Assembly (NCBI GenBank): GCA_045047085.1
Contig: JASFYT010000026.1
Coordinates: 1 to 64,000 of the forward strand
Source: GCA-2401155 sp045047085
GTDB lineage: Bacteria > Pseudomonadota > Alphaproteobacteria > Rhizobiales > Rhizobiaceae
Length of the DNA stretch: 64,000 nt
Direction of reading: 5' to 3'
Shown here: piece after piece, positions 1 through 6,550 of the stretch
Position numbering within the stretch: position 1 is the first letter of the stretch
Layout of the letters: each line of letters starts with the position of its first letter
Position numbers and translations under genes: made by a program
Notes under the pieces: model-generated
Seen by the model: the letters and a program-made list of their open reading frames with translations, nothing else
The model's database searches: none
What the model was told of the DNA's origin: nothing

Positions 1-1
1 G

Positions 2-175
2 TCGAGATGTAGAGACTGCGATTCCAACGAGAAATTTGGACACAATTATTGCAGAATGTGTGGCCAAAATTTTAAAAAAGGAATCGTCAAAAACGTTCGT
101 ATTGCTGTCGTGTATAACACTCGAGAAAAGTTCTGCGGCTACTGCGGCAAGCATCGAGAAGTATGTAGTTGCTAA
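2..175 (+). CDS. Zinc-ribbon protein, C-terminal part only
   Basis: An open frame enters from the left edge and stops at TAA 173-175, leaving 57 codons. It shows three CxxC pairs (CRDC, CRMC, CGYC) followed by a CSC tail, the spacing of paired zinc knuckles or ribbons. The start lies outside the window. Such short treble-clef proteins are often nucleic-acid binding, but nothing here fixes a function. The same-strand orphan gene at 273 begins 97 nt later and could be co-transcribed. Confidence 0.6.
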   Translation, partial: SRCRDCDSNEKFGHNYCRMCGQNFKKGIVKNVRIAVVYNTREKFCGYCGKHREVCSC

Positions 176-272
176 ATCAGGACCATAGCTGACAAGTTCA
201 GATACTGTAGAGAAGAAAGTCGAGCCTTTAGTAGAAGATACTATGTTTATTCATATAGCCTTAGGTCAGTAA

Positions 273-1067
273 ATGGGAAAAGAAATCCAAAGATTGCGCG
301 CTCGAAAAGAGGTGCATGAACGCTTAGACGCCATCAACAATAAGCGCGATAGGTGTTTGGTGATCCACTATTCATGCGAGTCATTCTACGACATTAAGGA
401 TGGAAGGACGCCCCGTGTCACCTCAATCGCGGTCCGCCAATTTTCCAGCGGCCAAACCTCGTCATTCTCTATCCATAAATCAGCAGAATTGATGGGGGTA
501 GCGCAGGCGGATATTGATACGAAGTACGATGAACTCGAAAAGGATATGCTCTCACAATTCTTCGCGTTCCTCAAAACGAAGCCTGACTACACGTTCGTTC
601 ACTGGAACATGCGAGATATTAACTATGGCTTTCAGGCTATCGAGCATCGTTTCATGGTGTTGAAAGGCGAGCCTACTGCTATTTCTGACGACAAAAAGTT
701 GGATCTTGCCCGTGAACTAGTCGCACTGTTTGGCATTAAGTATGCACCACATGGAAATTCGGGGCGACTCCACAGTTTGATGGATATGAACCATATCACC
801 GCTAGAGACACTCTGAATGGCGCGGGAGAAGCTAAAGCATTTGAGAAGAAGGAATATGTGAAGTTGCACCAGTCTACCCTCCGGAAGGTGGATGTGATTG
901 CCAACCTGTTGGATCGTACTCTTGATGGAACCTTAAAAACTAATGCCTCGTGGACGGAAATACATGGCATCCATCCAGCGGCATTGCTCGAGCTTATAAC
1001 CGAGCACTGGATCTATAGCCTTCTCAGCGTCGCCGGCATGATTCTTGGTTTGGTCGCGTTTTTCTGA
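273..1067 (+). CDS. Orphan protein with C-terminal membrane tail, possible RNase H-like fold
   Basis: 264 aa with one hydrophobic segment at the extreme C-terminus (about residues 240-264, ending GLVAFF), so the body is probably cytoplasmic and tail-anchored. The N-terminal part has a strand-like VIHYSCESFYD segment followed by TSIAVR, and the middle has FVHWNMRDINYGF. This spacing recalls RNase H/DEDD nuclease folds, but that is inference from pattern only. I do not recognise a named family. ATG start; no strong Shine-Dalgarno is visible. It sits in a low-density region with a zinc-ribbon gene before it and a SEC-C gene after it, a context often seen in accessory or defence regions. Confidence 0.65.
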   Translation: MGKEIQRLRARKEVHERLDAINNKRDRCLVIHYSCESFYDIKDGRTPRVTSIAVRQFSSGQTSSFSIHKSAELMGVAQADIDTKYDELEKDMLSQFFAFLKTKPDYTFVHWNMRDINYGFQAIEHRFMVLKGEPTAISDDKKLDLARELVALFGIKYAPHGNSGRLHSLMDMNHITARDTLNGAGEAKAFEKKEYVKLHQSTLRKVDVIANLLDRTLDGTLKTNASWTEIHGIHPAALLELITEHWIYSLLSVAGMILGLVAFF

Positions 1068-1085
1068 GACGCAGTCTGGCTATGC

Positions 1086-1121
1086 TTCAAAGTTAGTTTG
1101 AAACGAGTATGAAAATCCACC
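1086..1121 (+). repeat. Direct repeat copy 1 flanking the SEC-C gene
   Basis: A 36-nt unit repeated at 2713-2748. The last 25 nt (1097-1121) match the second copy at 23 of 25 positions, and the block ttcaaag is kept at the same offset 11 nt upstream. Each copy carries an inverted pair ttcaaa-N5-tttgaa. The two copies enclose the gene at 1200-2330. Confidence 0.55.
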
Positions 1122-1199
1122 AATATGTAATATAAAGATAGTTCGTATAAACAACCCACAATCACTAACTAGTCGAAATAGTAAAAATTTGAGGTTAGC

Positions 1200-2330
1200 T
1201 TGGGAAAAGGCCGCGACAGGAACAAGCCATGTCCGTGTGGATCTGGGAAAAAATATAAACACTGTCATCTAAATCGCAAAGATGCCGAACCCATCAAACT
1301 TTGGGAGGCGGGGGCGGAGTTGCGAAAATCGTTCGGTAAAAAACTCTGCTCATCACCGAAGGCATGGCACGCTGATTGCAGCGGTCAAATTGTCAAAGCG
1401 CATACCGTTTCAAAGTCATCAAGTTTAAAGAAGATTAGCAAAGATGGTCATGTATACGCGTTCATTCCCAGTATGGAGAATCTCGAACGTAACAATGGAA
1501 AGTTGGAACCTGTACTCACTGGTATAAATAGGGCTTCAACTTTCACCGGCTTTTGTTCTGCACATGATGACAAGCTTTTTGCTCCAATTGAAAAGGAAGA
1601 TTTTGCAATTGAAATCGAGAAATGTTTTTTGCTTGGATACCGTGCAATTTCGCGCGAATTATTCACAAAAAGTGCGTCAGCAAATATGCGGGAGTTCCGT
1701 GGTTTATTAGGCCGAGGTAGGAGTAAAAAAATTCAGAAAGCAGTTCAAAATTTCAACTCTGCTTTCAGCGATGCAACGGACATAGGCGTAAGGGACATTC
1801 GTGACATCAAAGAACAGCATGATAAAGCGTTGATAAGTGGCAACTTTGATGATGTCCGAGCATATGTAATTGAATTTGAAAACGCCCCACCGGTGATGTG
1901 CTCTGCTGCATGGATGCCCACCTATGATTATGATGGCAATAAGCTTCAAGACCTCACAAATTTGAAGAACAAAGCCCATTGTTTGACATGTTCTTCATTT
2001 CATTCTGGCAGTAAAGGCTATGTTGTTTTCCAATGGATGGCTTCCGGTGACGAACCTTGTAAGCAGTTTATTAGCTCATTGCATGCTTTAGATGACAATG
2101 ATCTGACATCCGGTCTAATTCGCCTGATGTTTAACCAATTTGAAAATCTCTTGATTGCTCCTGATTGGTGGGATGGACAATCAGAAGAAAACAGAAAAAA
2201 GCTTATTAACAGAATGGCAGAAACTGCAAATCCATTTCGGCCAATTAAACCTGATGATCTAGCCGTGAAAGATATTGAATTTGAAGATTGGATACCTGTG
2301 GGCAAAACAAACCTTGGCTTTGAGTTATAA
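1200..2330 (+). CDS. SEC-C motif protein with putative HNH-like metal site
   Basis: 376 aa from a TTG start with gagg 8 nt upstream. Residues about 9-24 carry a SEC-C metal-binding motif (PCPCGSGKKYKHCH) at the very N-terminus. A second Cys/His cluster follows: HADCSGQIVKAHTVSKSS (about 59-76) and FCSAHDDKLF (about 118-127), a spacing compatible with a zinc-bound HNH-like or treble-clef fold. The remaining 240 residues are unassigned. SEC-C is a small zinc module found on many unrelated proteins and does not give a function. The gene is AT-rich and bracketed by imperfect direct repeats, which suggests it was acquired as a unit. Confidence 0.7.
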   Translation: MGKGRDRNKPCPCGSGKKYKHCHLNRKDAEPIKLWEAGAELRKSFGKKLCSSPKAWHADCSGQIVKAHTVSKSSSLKKISKDGHVYAFIPSMENLERNNGKLEPVLTGINRASTFTGFCSAHDDKLFAPIEKEDFAIEIEKCFLLGYRAISRELFTKSASANMREFRGLLGRGRSKKIQKAVQNFNSAFSDATDIGVRDIRDIKEQHDKALISGNFDDVRAYVIEFENAPPVMCSAAWMPTYDYDGNKLQDLTNLKNKAHCLTCSSFHSGSKGYVVFQWMASGDEPCKQFISSLHALDDNDLTSGLIRLMFNQFENLLIAPDWWDGQSEENRKKLINRMAETANPFRPIKPDDLAVKDIEFEDWIPVGKTNLGFEL

Positions 2331-2399
2331 GGAGTCGCGAGTGTGTTTGCTATGGGAGGGAACCGAATAAAAACGGAAGCCAGCATCCTTCTTAACATA

Positions 2400-2427
2400 G
2401 GCCCTCCTTGTTTTGGATGATGCCCCA
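2400..2427 (-). repeat. Leader repeat, copy A
   Basis: 28 nt matching 3267-3294 at 26 of 28 positions. In copy B this sequence is the ribosome binding region of the gene at 3047-3265 on the minus strand. Here it is followed on the minus strand by a short frame beginning MLRRML, which faintly recalls LRRLL in that gene, so this may be a decayed duplicate of the gene's 5' end. Confidence 0.5.
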
Positions 2428-2712
2428 CTCCAATTCTAATTTTATCAGTTTCTGATTGATTCAGTCAATATCGAGTTCCCACTTAAAATCACTCGAATTC
2501 TTCGTTTTAATTTTGATCTAATTGTTAGAACTATTTGATTTTAATGGATATTTACCTACTTCGAGAACCCAAAATATGAAACAAGGAACCGAGTGCCAAG
2601 TTAGTTTTGGATTTCTTCCTGTGCTAAGCACCAGTTTGCCTGTACTGCACCAACAACCTTCAAATCCTGAAAGCCTTTTCCAGCAACATGTTCAAGCCTG
2701 CTTCGAAGATGT

Positions 2713-2748
2713 TTCAAAGCCCATTTGAAACTAGTTTGAAAATCCACC
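2713..2748 (+). repeat. Direct repeat copy 2 flanking the SEC-C gene
   Basis: Partner of 1086-1121. Here the inverted pair is tttcaaa-N5-tttgaaa, with different loop bases from copy 1, so the dyad is kept while the loop has changed. Confidence 0.55.
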
Positions 2749-2899
2749 GCGTTTTGCCGCCAACACAACTATTATGCAAAAAGTCAAAATTTGTGTGTCA
2801 AAATCTGATCTGGCCTTTTTCCCACGCAACCTGCCTCAAACCCTTGTGTTCCTTGTAGTTTTCACCACTTCCCGGATAATCCCACCAGTTCCCGGTTAC

Positions 2900-3018
2900 T
2901 CTAACTTTCTATGTCAGACTACACCGACGGGGCGGGTTGACCACCCGGCGCGCGTTTGAAGCGCTTGGATGCGTGTAGCCGGTCTCGCAAAACTGATTTT
3001 TTGACAGGTAAAGTTAGA
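2900..3018. repeat. 119-bp inverted-repeat element, attC-like or MITE-like
   Basis: The ends (2900-2916 and 3002-3018) are inverted repeats pairing at 14 of 17 positions, starting TCTAAC and ending GTTAGA. Inside lie further dyads (ctacac/gtgtag and cgggt-tgacc-acccg) and a GC-rich core unlike the AT-rich flanks. Outer boxes close to the attC R''/R' pattern (RYYYAAC and GTTRRRY, 6 of 7 each) and the length fit an integron attC site, but a MITE or a large hairpin is equally possible. No integrase gene is present in the window. Confidence 0.4.
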
Positions 3019-3046
3019 ACGCCAGATTTTCTATGGTGGCTCATTG

Positions 3047-3265
3047 TTAGCCGTTAAATTGCTTTGCACGATAATATTCCGGTTCTCCGGTGAGTTCCTC
3101 TGCCATCTCATCAATTGCTGCTCGAACCTTTGCAATAGCGTTGTAGTCATCCTTGAAGGGCGCAAGACCATCTTGAAAGCCGTGGAGGCGCAAACGAAAC
3201 GTATTGGCTTCATCGAGAAGTCGTCGGAGATTAGGTTCTGTGAGTTTGTCTTTTCTCTTGGCCAT
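3047..3265 (-). CDS. Small charged hypothetical protein, 72 aa
   Basis: The ATG at 3263-3265 is preceded by AAGGAG at good spacing, which makes this start better than the longer in-frame ones further upstream. The product MAKRKDKLTEPNL... is hydrophilic and helical (LRRLLDEANTF, AAIDEMAEEL), with no signal or membrane segment. No family recognised. It lies directly beside the attC-like element, as a cassette gene would, and its leader is duplicated at 2400-2427. Confidence 0.55.
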   Translation of the reverse strand: MAKRKDKLTEPNLRRLLDEANTFRLRLHGFQDGLAPFKDDYNAIAKVRAAIDEMAEELTGEPEYYRAKQFNG

Positions 3266-3266
3266 G

Positions 3267-3294
3267 GGCACTCCTTGTGTTGGATGATGCCCCA
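3267..3294 (-). repeat. Leader repeat, copy B (RBS region of the 72-aa gene)
   Basis: Matches 2400-2427 at 26 of 28 positions and includes the Shine-Dalgarno of the minus-strand gene starting at 3265. Confidence 0.5.
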
Positions 3295-3434
3295 TGCCGT
3301 AAATCAGAATGTAATTTAGTGGTTGGTGTGGGTCAAATACATAAATGATCGCAACCAACCAAAAACATTGGTAGCGCATCAGTTTGAAATATCAAATACT
3401 CTAACTGGTTGACTTTCAAGGCGTTTGTGCCATC

Positions 3435-3463
3435 TTGACACATATATACATATTTGCAGTAAA
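3435..3463 (+). promoter_or_regulatory. Possible sigma-70 promoter for the VPLPA-CTERM gene
   Basis: TTGACA at 3435-3440, 17-nt spacer, then a weak AGTAAA at 3458-3463, 60 nt before the ATG at 3524. Confidence 0.25.
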
Positions 3464-3523
3464 ACACTCGTTCCTCTACTCTAGGCGGAGAATTTGTAAG
3501 GTTTACTCAACACGGAGACACAA

Positions 3524-4183
3524 ATGTTTAGAACTTTCTTATTTGGTGCAGTATTCTTTTTTCTGAGCTATTCTGCTCAAGCAGTCTCAATTTTTGACAA
3601 TGGCGGCCCTGACGGTAGTCGTGGCTATTGGAGTGATCTTAGCCAAGGACAGGAGATGGCTGACGATTTCACTCTACTTGCAGGCTCCAATACAATTGGT
3701 GGAGTGTCATGGAGTGGCTCATACTTCAGTAACAATGTTCCTGTTGCAGTTGATGATTTTACGGTTCGAATATTCTCATCACTCGCCTCTACGACCCCGC
3801 TGCACTCTTTTAATGTTGGAAACGCTGTAGGTAGATCTGATAGTGGTATTGATGATTCTACGTTTGGGTTGGACATATACAACTATTCCGCCATGTTACC
3901 GTCACTAACTTTAACTGCAGGGACACAATATTGGCTGTCGGTGGTAAATGATACAGCAGGCAGTGCCACTGATTGGCTTTGGGAAAACTCTGCTACTTCC
4001 GGTGGTAACGCATACAGAACCGCCGCGGCAGGTACATGGTCGACGGGTACCTCTGAGTTGGCATTCAACTTAAGTGGCGCAAGCAGTACTGTTGTTCCTC
4101 TCCCTGCAGCATTCCCGCTTTTTGCGAGCGGCCTCGGGTTGTTGGGTTTGATGAGCTGGCGCAGAAAGCGTAAAGCAGCTTAA
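3524..4183 (+). CDS. VPLPA-CTERM sorting domain protein
   Basis: 219 aa. An N-terminal signal peptide (residues about 1-20, ending SAQA) leads to an extracellular region rich in Ser, Thr and Gly that looks beta-sandwich-like. The C-terminus has the tripartite sorting signal: VPLPAAFPLF (from about 191), a hydrophobic helix (GLGLLGLM) and a basic tail (WRRKRKAA). This is the VPLPA variant of PEP-CTERM, handled by an exosortase and thought to export surface or matrix proteins. No exosortase gene is in this window, so the enzyme must be elsewhere. A stem-loop terminator follows closely. Confidence 0.85.
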   Translation: MFRTFLFGAVFFFLSYSAQAVSIFDNGGPDGSRGYWSDLSQGQEMADDFTLLAGSNTIGGVSWSGSYFSNNVPVAVDDFTVRIFSSLASTTPLHSFNVGNAVGRSDSGIDDSTFGLDIYNYSAMLPSLTLTAGTQYWLSVVNDTAGSATDWLWENSATSGGNAYRTAAAGTWSTGTSELAFNLSGASSTVVPLPAAFPLFASGLGLLGLMSWRRKRKAA

Positions 4184-4210
4184 TTGGCTTTCAATTTAGG
4201 AATTACTAGG

Positions 4211-4231
4211 CAGCCCTTCGGGGCTGTTTTT
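4211..4231 (+). terminator. Rho-independent terminator
   Basis: Perfect 6-bp stem CAGCCC/GGGCTG with a TTCG tetraloop, followed by a T run, 28 nt after the stop of the VPLPA-CTERM gene. Confidence 0.85.
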
Positions 4232-4285
4232 GTTTGCGGAACCAAGAGTTGTGGCTCGACCTCGCCAATCGTGATATCTGGAGAT

Positions 4286-4644
4286 ATGAAAAACGCACTC
4301 CCTTTTATCGCATCAGCAATAATTGTCGTTGTTACGTTTACCGGAATGGATGGGGTCGCAAGCATCGAATAAGCAGTAACAATGCGAGGTTACTTATCGG
4401 AACGTTTTACTTGCCGAAGAGTACACTTGTGGTCAGTACAAAAACCCCCGTTGCATCAGAGTCTGCTTACACAGCAATCATTGCCCACGCAGTGGAGCTG
4501 TTGGAAAACCCTACATTAGTTTTGAACGCAGGATATGCCGTTACAGATGTTCCTGTCCCACAAGGGCTTATAGGGAACAACATTCGCCTTACAAAATGGT
4601 TGTTGAATGCCATTTTGGGCCACAATAAGTGCAATGAACCATGA
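4286..4644 (+). pseudogene. Possible frameshifted small secreted protein
   Basis: From ATG 4286 one frame encodes MKNALPFIASAIIVVVTFTG, which looks like a signal peptide, and stops at 4370-4372. The neighbouring frame, open to 4644, then gives protein-like sequence (ESAYTAIIAHAVELLENPT, GLIGNNIRLTKWLLNAIL). A shift near 4360-4375 would join them into a protein of about 118 aa. No family recognised, and the ribosome binding site (ggag) is too close to the ATG, so this is weak. Confidence 0.2.
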
Positions 4645-4684
4645 ATTCTGTCCCCTTAAATGACCATCAAAACACCCTCGAAGG

Positions 4685-5101
4685 TCAATTGAAACAATAT
4701 TTGGAGGCGTGTGGGTAGGTATTGCCCCGCATCTGTGCTGGGTGGCTCCGAGTCATCGCCTGCTTCACACGCTTATTTCAATGTTTGGTGTAGGGCAGTG
4801 CCTTCCCTTCAAGATTGTCGATTTGGGACTTATCGAGCGCGTAGACGTATTTGTGCTTGATCATGCTATTGACGCGCTTAAAATCCAGTCCTGATTGCTT
4901 GATATATTCCGCTACTCCAACACCCACGCGCATGGCTCGTTCACCTATGGTTTTTGGGTGGAATTTTTCGTCTCCAAGCATATAACAATAAGAACTTGCT
5001 TCACCGATATATGACCAATTTGCCGCCTGATAAACTGTGCCAATATGGCCTTGGCCAGTATCCGCGTATGTCTTAGCGGTTGTGATGGGTGTTTTCTGGC
5101 A
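4685..5101 (-). pseudogene. Mom-like DNA modification protein, decayed fragment
   Basis: Reading the minus strand from 5101, the frame gives YADTGQGHIGTVYQAANW, then SYIGEASSYCYMLGD, KFHPKTIGERA and KHKYVYALDK. This order (GhIGTvYQAsNW...YhG, H-x-R/K-T, KykYvY.LD) is the core of the Mom-like family (GNAT fold), named after the phage Mu adenine-modification protein. The frame is cut by TGA at 4778-4780 and reads on with plausible sequence to 4685. Upstream, an in-frame stop occurs just before the fragment, while the +1 frame (FCEAVNLLTPLM) looks like its continuation, so a frameshift is likely. The N-terminal half is lost in a tandem repeat. Family call is from motif memory. Confidence 0.55.
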
Positions 5102-5148
5102 TCAACGGAGTGAGCAGGTTCACAGCCTCACAGAAAAGATTTGAAACA

Positions 5149-5226
5149 GGCCAAAAGCTCTGGCCAAAAGCTCTGGCCAAAAGCTCCGGCCAAAAGCTCC
5201 GGCCAAAAGCTCCGGCCAAAAGCTCC
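5149..5226. repeat. 13-bp tandem repeat, six copies
   Basis: Six head-to-tail copies of ggccaaaagctc(t/c): the first two units end in T, the last four in C. 13 is not a multiple of 3, so each frame gives a different repeating peptide with a 39-nt period. The array lies where the N-terminal half of the Mom-like gene should be. Confidence 0.95.
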
Positions 5227-5262
5227 GATTGGAGGGCCAAACGGTCCAGTGGAATAAACACA

Positions 5263-5313
5263 CCCCTTCAAAGCCTTGTCCACAAGCTGACGGATGGCTT
5301 CAGGACGGGAAGA
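5263..5313 (-). pseudogene. Relic of a ribbon-helix-helix gene 3' end (copy a)
   Basis: The minus strand encodes SSRPEAIRQLVDKALKG, the C-terminal helix of short ribbon-helix-helix proteins (typically SRpEAIRrLvEkaLka). No 5' part is left. It overlaps, in another frame, the end of the 45-aa gene at 5300-5437 and runs straight into the tandem repeat with no stop after ALK. Confidence 0.5.
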
Positions 5314-5437
5314 ACATATTTTTAATTAAAAAATAAGCAGGCCAAGCCGCCATCAGAATAATAACCACAGCAACGCCGAGCCATTCACCTTGGTTGAAGG
5401 TCGGATTTTTTTGTAGGGGTTCAGGGTCTTTGGTCAT
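5300..5437 (-). CDS. Single-pass small membrane protein, 45 aa
   Basis: ATG at 5435-5437 with aaagga about 12 nt upstream; stop TGA at 5300-5302. The product starts MTKDPEPLQKNPTFNQGEW, followed by one hydrophobic helix (about residues 19-38, LGVAVVIILMAAWPAYFLI) and a short basic tail. Hydrophilic N-terminus, helix and Trp/Tyr at the membrane edges make it look like a genuine small inner-membrane protein. No family recognised. Confidence 0.5.
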   Translation of the reverse strand: MTKDPEPLQKNPTFNQGEWLGVAVVIILMAAWPAYFLIKNMFFPS

Positions 5438-5472
5438 TGATTGACTATGTTCCTTTCAACAGTGAAAAGCAA

Positions 5473-5532
5473 TTAGGCATTCAAGGCCTTTTCTACAAGG
5501 CGAGGGATAGCTTCAGGTTGGTAACGCTCACT
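5473..5532 (-). pseudogene. Relic of a ribbon-helix-helix gene 3' end (copy b)
   Basis: The minus strand encodes SERYQPEAIPRLVEKALNA then TAA. At DNA level it matches copy a at roughly four of five positions over the shared 39 nt. The frame upstream runs into the hairpin at 5543-5576. Confidence 0.5.
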
Positions 5533-5542
5533 AAAACAAACA

Positions 5543-5576
5543 AGTCTCGAAAGCGTTCTAACCCGCTTTCGAGACT
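5543..5576 (-). terminator. Perfect 13-bp hairpin, probable minus-strand terminator
   Basis: Arms 5543-5555 and 5564-5576 are exact inverted repeats (AGTCTCGAAAGCG) with an 8-nt loop. On the minus strand it is followed by the T-rich ttgtttgtttta, as in a terminator. The loop region includes gttctaac, also present in the attC-like element near 3010. Confidence 0.5.
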
Positions 5577-5657
5577 CTAACCAAAACAGCCCAACTAGTT
5601 CAAGAGGCCATAGTGGCTGAAAAAATCACTACCACATCTACAATAGAAGACAAGGCT

Positions 5658-5729
5658 CTAAGCCTTTAATGCTTTCTCGACAAGGTGACGGATATGGATG
5701 CATGCTTTACGACCTTCACTACGAAGCGG
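5658..5729 (-). pseudogene. Relic of a ribbon-helix-helix gene 3' end (copy c)
   Basis: The minus strand encodes ...CIHIRHLVEKALKA then TAG. The last 12 residues match the conserved C-terminal helix of copies a and b; the part before it has diverged (PLRSEGRKA). Confidence 0.45.
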
Positions 5730-5821
5730 CTCTGGGGGGGCACAAAATAATTATGTTGCCAAAACAAATTACAAACGAGCCTGTAAAGTCCGCATAACCG
5801 ATATTAGACGTCCTGCTATTC

Positions 5822-6550
5822 CTAATATGTGGCACGGCCACCGGAGAGGTCGAACACTGCTCCTGTTGTGAATGAGTTTTCCGGCGAGACCGTCCATGCG
5901 ATCATATTGGCCGCTTCTTCGACTTCCAGGAATCTTCCGCGTGGAATTTTGGATAGCATATAGTCAATATGCTCTTGGCTCATCTGATCGAAAATGCGGG
6001 TGCGGGCAGCGGCGGGCGTGGCGCAATTTACTGCTATGTCCATTCCAGCCAGTTCCTTGCCCAGCGATTTGGTCATACCGATGACGGCCGCTTTGGAGGC
6101 AGAATAGGCCGACGCATTAGGGTTGCCTTCTTTACCCGCAATAGAAGCAATATTTAGGATGCGGCCATAGCCGTTGGCCTTCATTCCCTCAACGCATACA
6201 CGATTGACATAAAATGTTCCGTGCAAGTTGATATCAATTACCTTGTGCCATGCGGCGATATCATATGTATCAAGCGGATCGTTTGGGCCGGCAATGCCTG
6301 CGCTATTTACCAAAATGCTGGGCACACCCACTTCTTTGCAGGTTTTTGCGTAGGCGGCTTCGACTGAGGCGAGCGATGAGATATCGCATTCCACAGCAAG
6401 GCCTTCCAGCTTTTCCATTGCGGCGGCATTATTCGGGTCAAAATCCCAACTCACAACTTTTGCACCTCGCTCTGCAAGGACTTTCGCGACTGCGTAACCG
6501 ATCCCTTGAGCGGCTCCTGTGATGACTGCAATTTGATTTTTCATATTCAT
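5822..6550 (-). CDS. SDR family NAD(P)-dependent oxidoreductase
   Basis: 242 aa, the usual length for a classical short-chain dehydrogenase. Near the N-terminus it has the Rossmann motif TGAAQGIG (about 11-18); later NNAG-like VNSAG, then the catalytic Ser with YSASK (Tyr-x-x-x-Lys). The C-terminal FTTGAVFDLSGGRATY is typical of FabG-like enzymes. Substrate cannot be told. ATG 6550 is favoured because GGGGA lies 3-4 nt before it; a second ATG is two codons on. It stands alone between an accessory stretch and a copper gene pair. Confidence 0.9.
   Translation of the reverse strand: MNMKNQIAVITGAAQGIGYAVAKVLAERGAKVVSWDFDPNNAAAMEKLEGLAVECDISSLASVEAAYAKTCKEVGVPSILVNSAGIAGPNDPLDTYDIAAWHKVIDINLHGTFYVNRVCVEGMKANGYGRILNIASIAGKEGNPNASAYSASKAAVIGMTKSLGKELAGMDIAVNCATPAAARTRIFDQMSQEHIDYMLSKIPRGRFLEVEEAANMIAWTVSPENSFTTGAVFDLSGGRATY

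Larger units (their letters stand above)
2331..3046. other. Gene-poor stretch with repeats
   Basis: No convincing gene. Frames such as 2522-2728 have no ribosome binding site and no protein-like composition. The stretch holds a 28-nt leader-like repeat (2400-2427), the second copy of the SEC-C flanking repeat (2713-2748), a close pair of short repeats sharing ttcccgg near 2870-2896, and the inverted-repeat element at 2900-3018. Confidence 0.6.
5438..5821. other. Intergenic stretch with gene relics
   Basis: No intact gene. It holds two further relics of the ribbon-helix-helix gene end (5473-5532 and 5658-5729, minus strand) and a strong perfect hairpin at 5543-5576. Confidence 0.6.

Noticed and set aside
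2018..2428. 136-codon minus-strand frame over the SEC-C gene end
   Set aside because: Antisense to a better supported gene; only its first residues resemble the duplicated leader.
2522..2728. 68-codon plus-strand frame in the gap after the SEC-C gene
   Set aside because: No ribosome binding site, odd composition, and it overlaps the second direct repeat.
5149..5226. Tandem array as a CRISPR array
   Set aside because: Units are 13 bp with no spacers and no cas genes.
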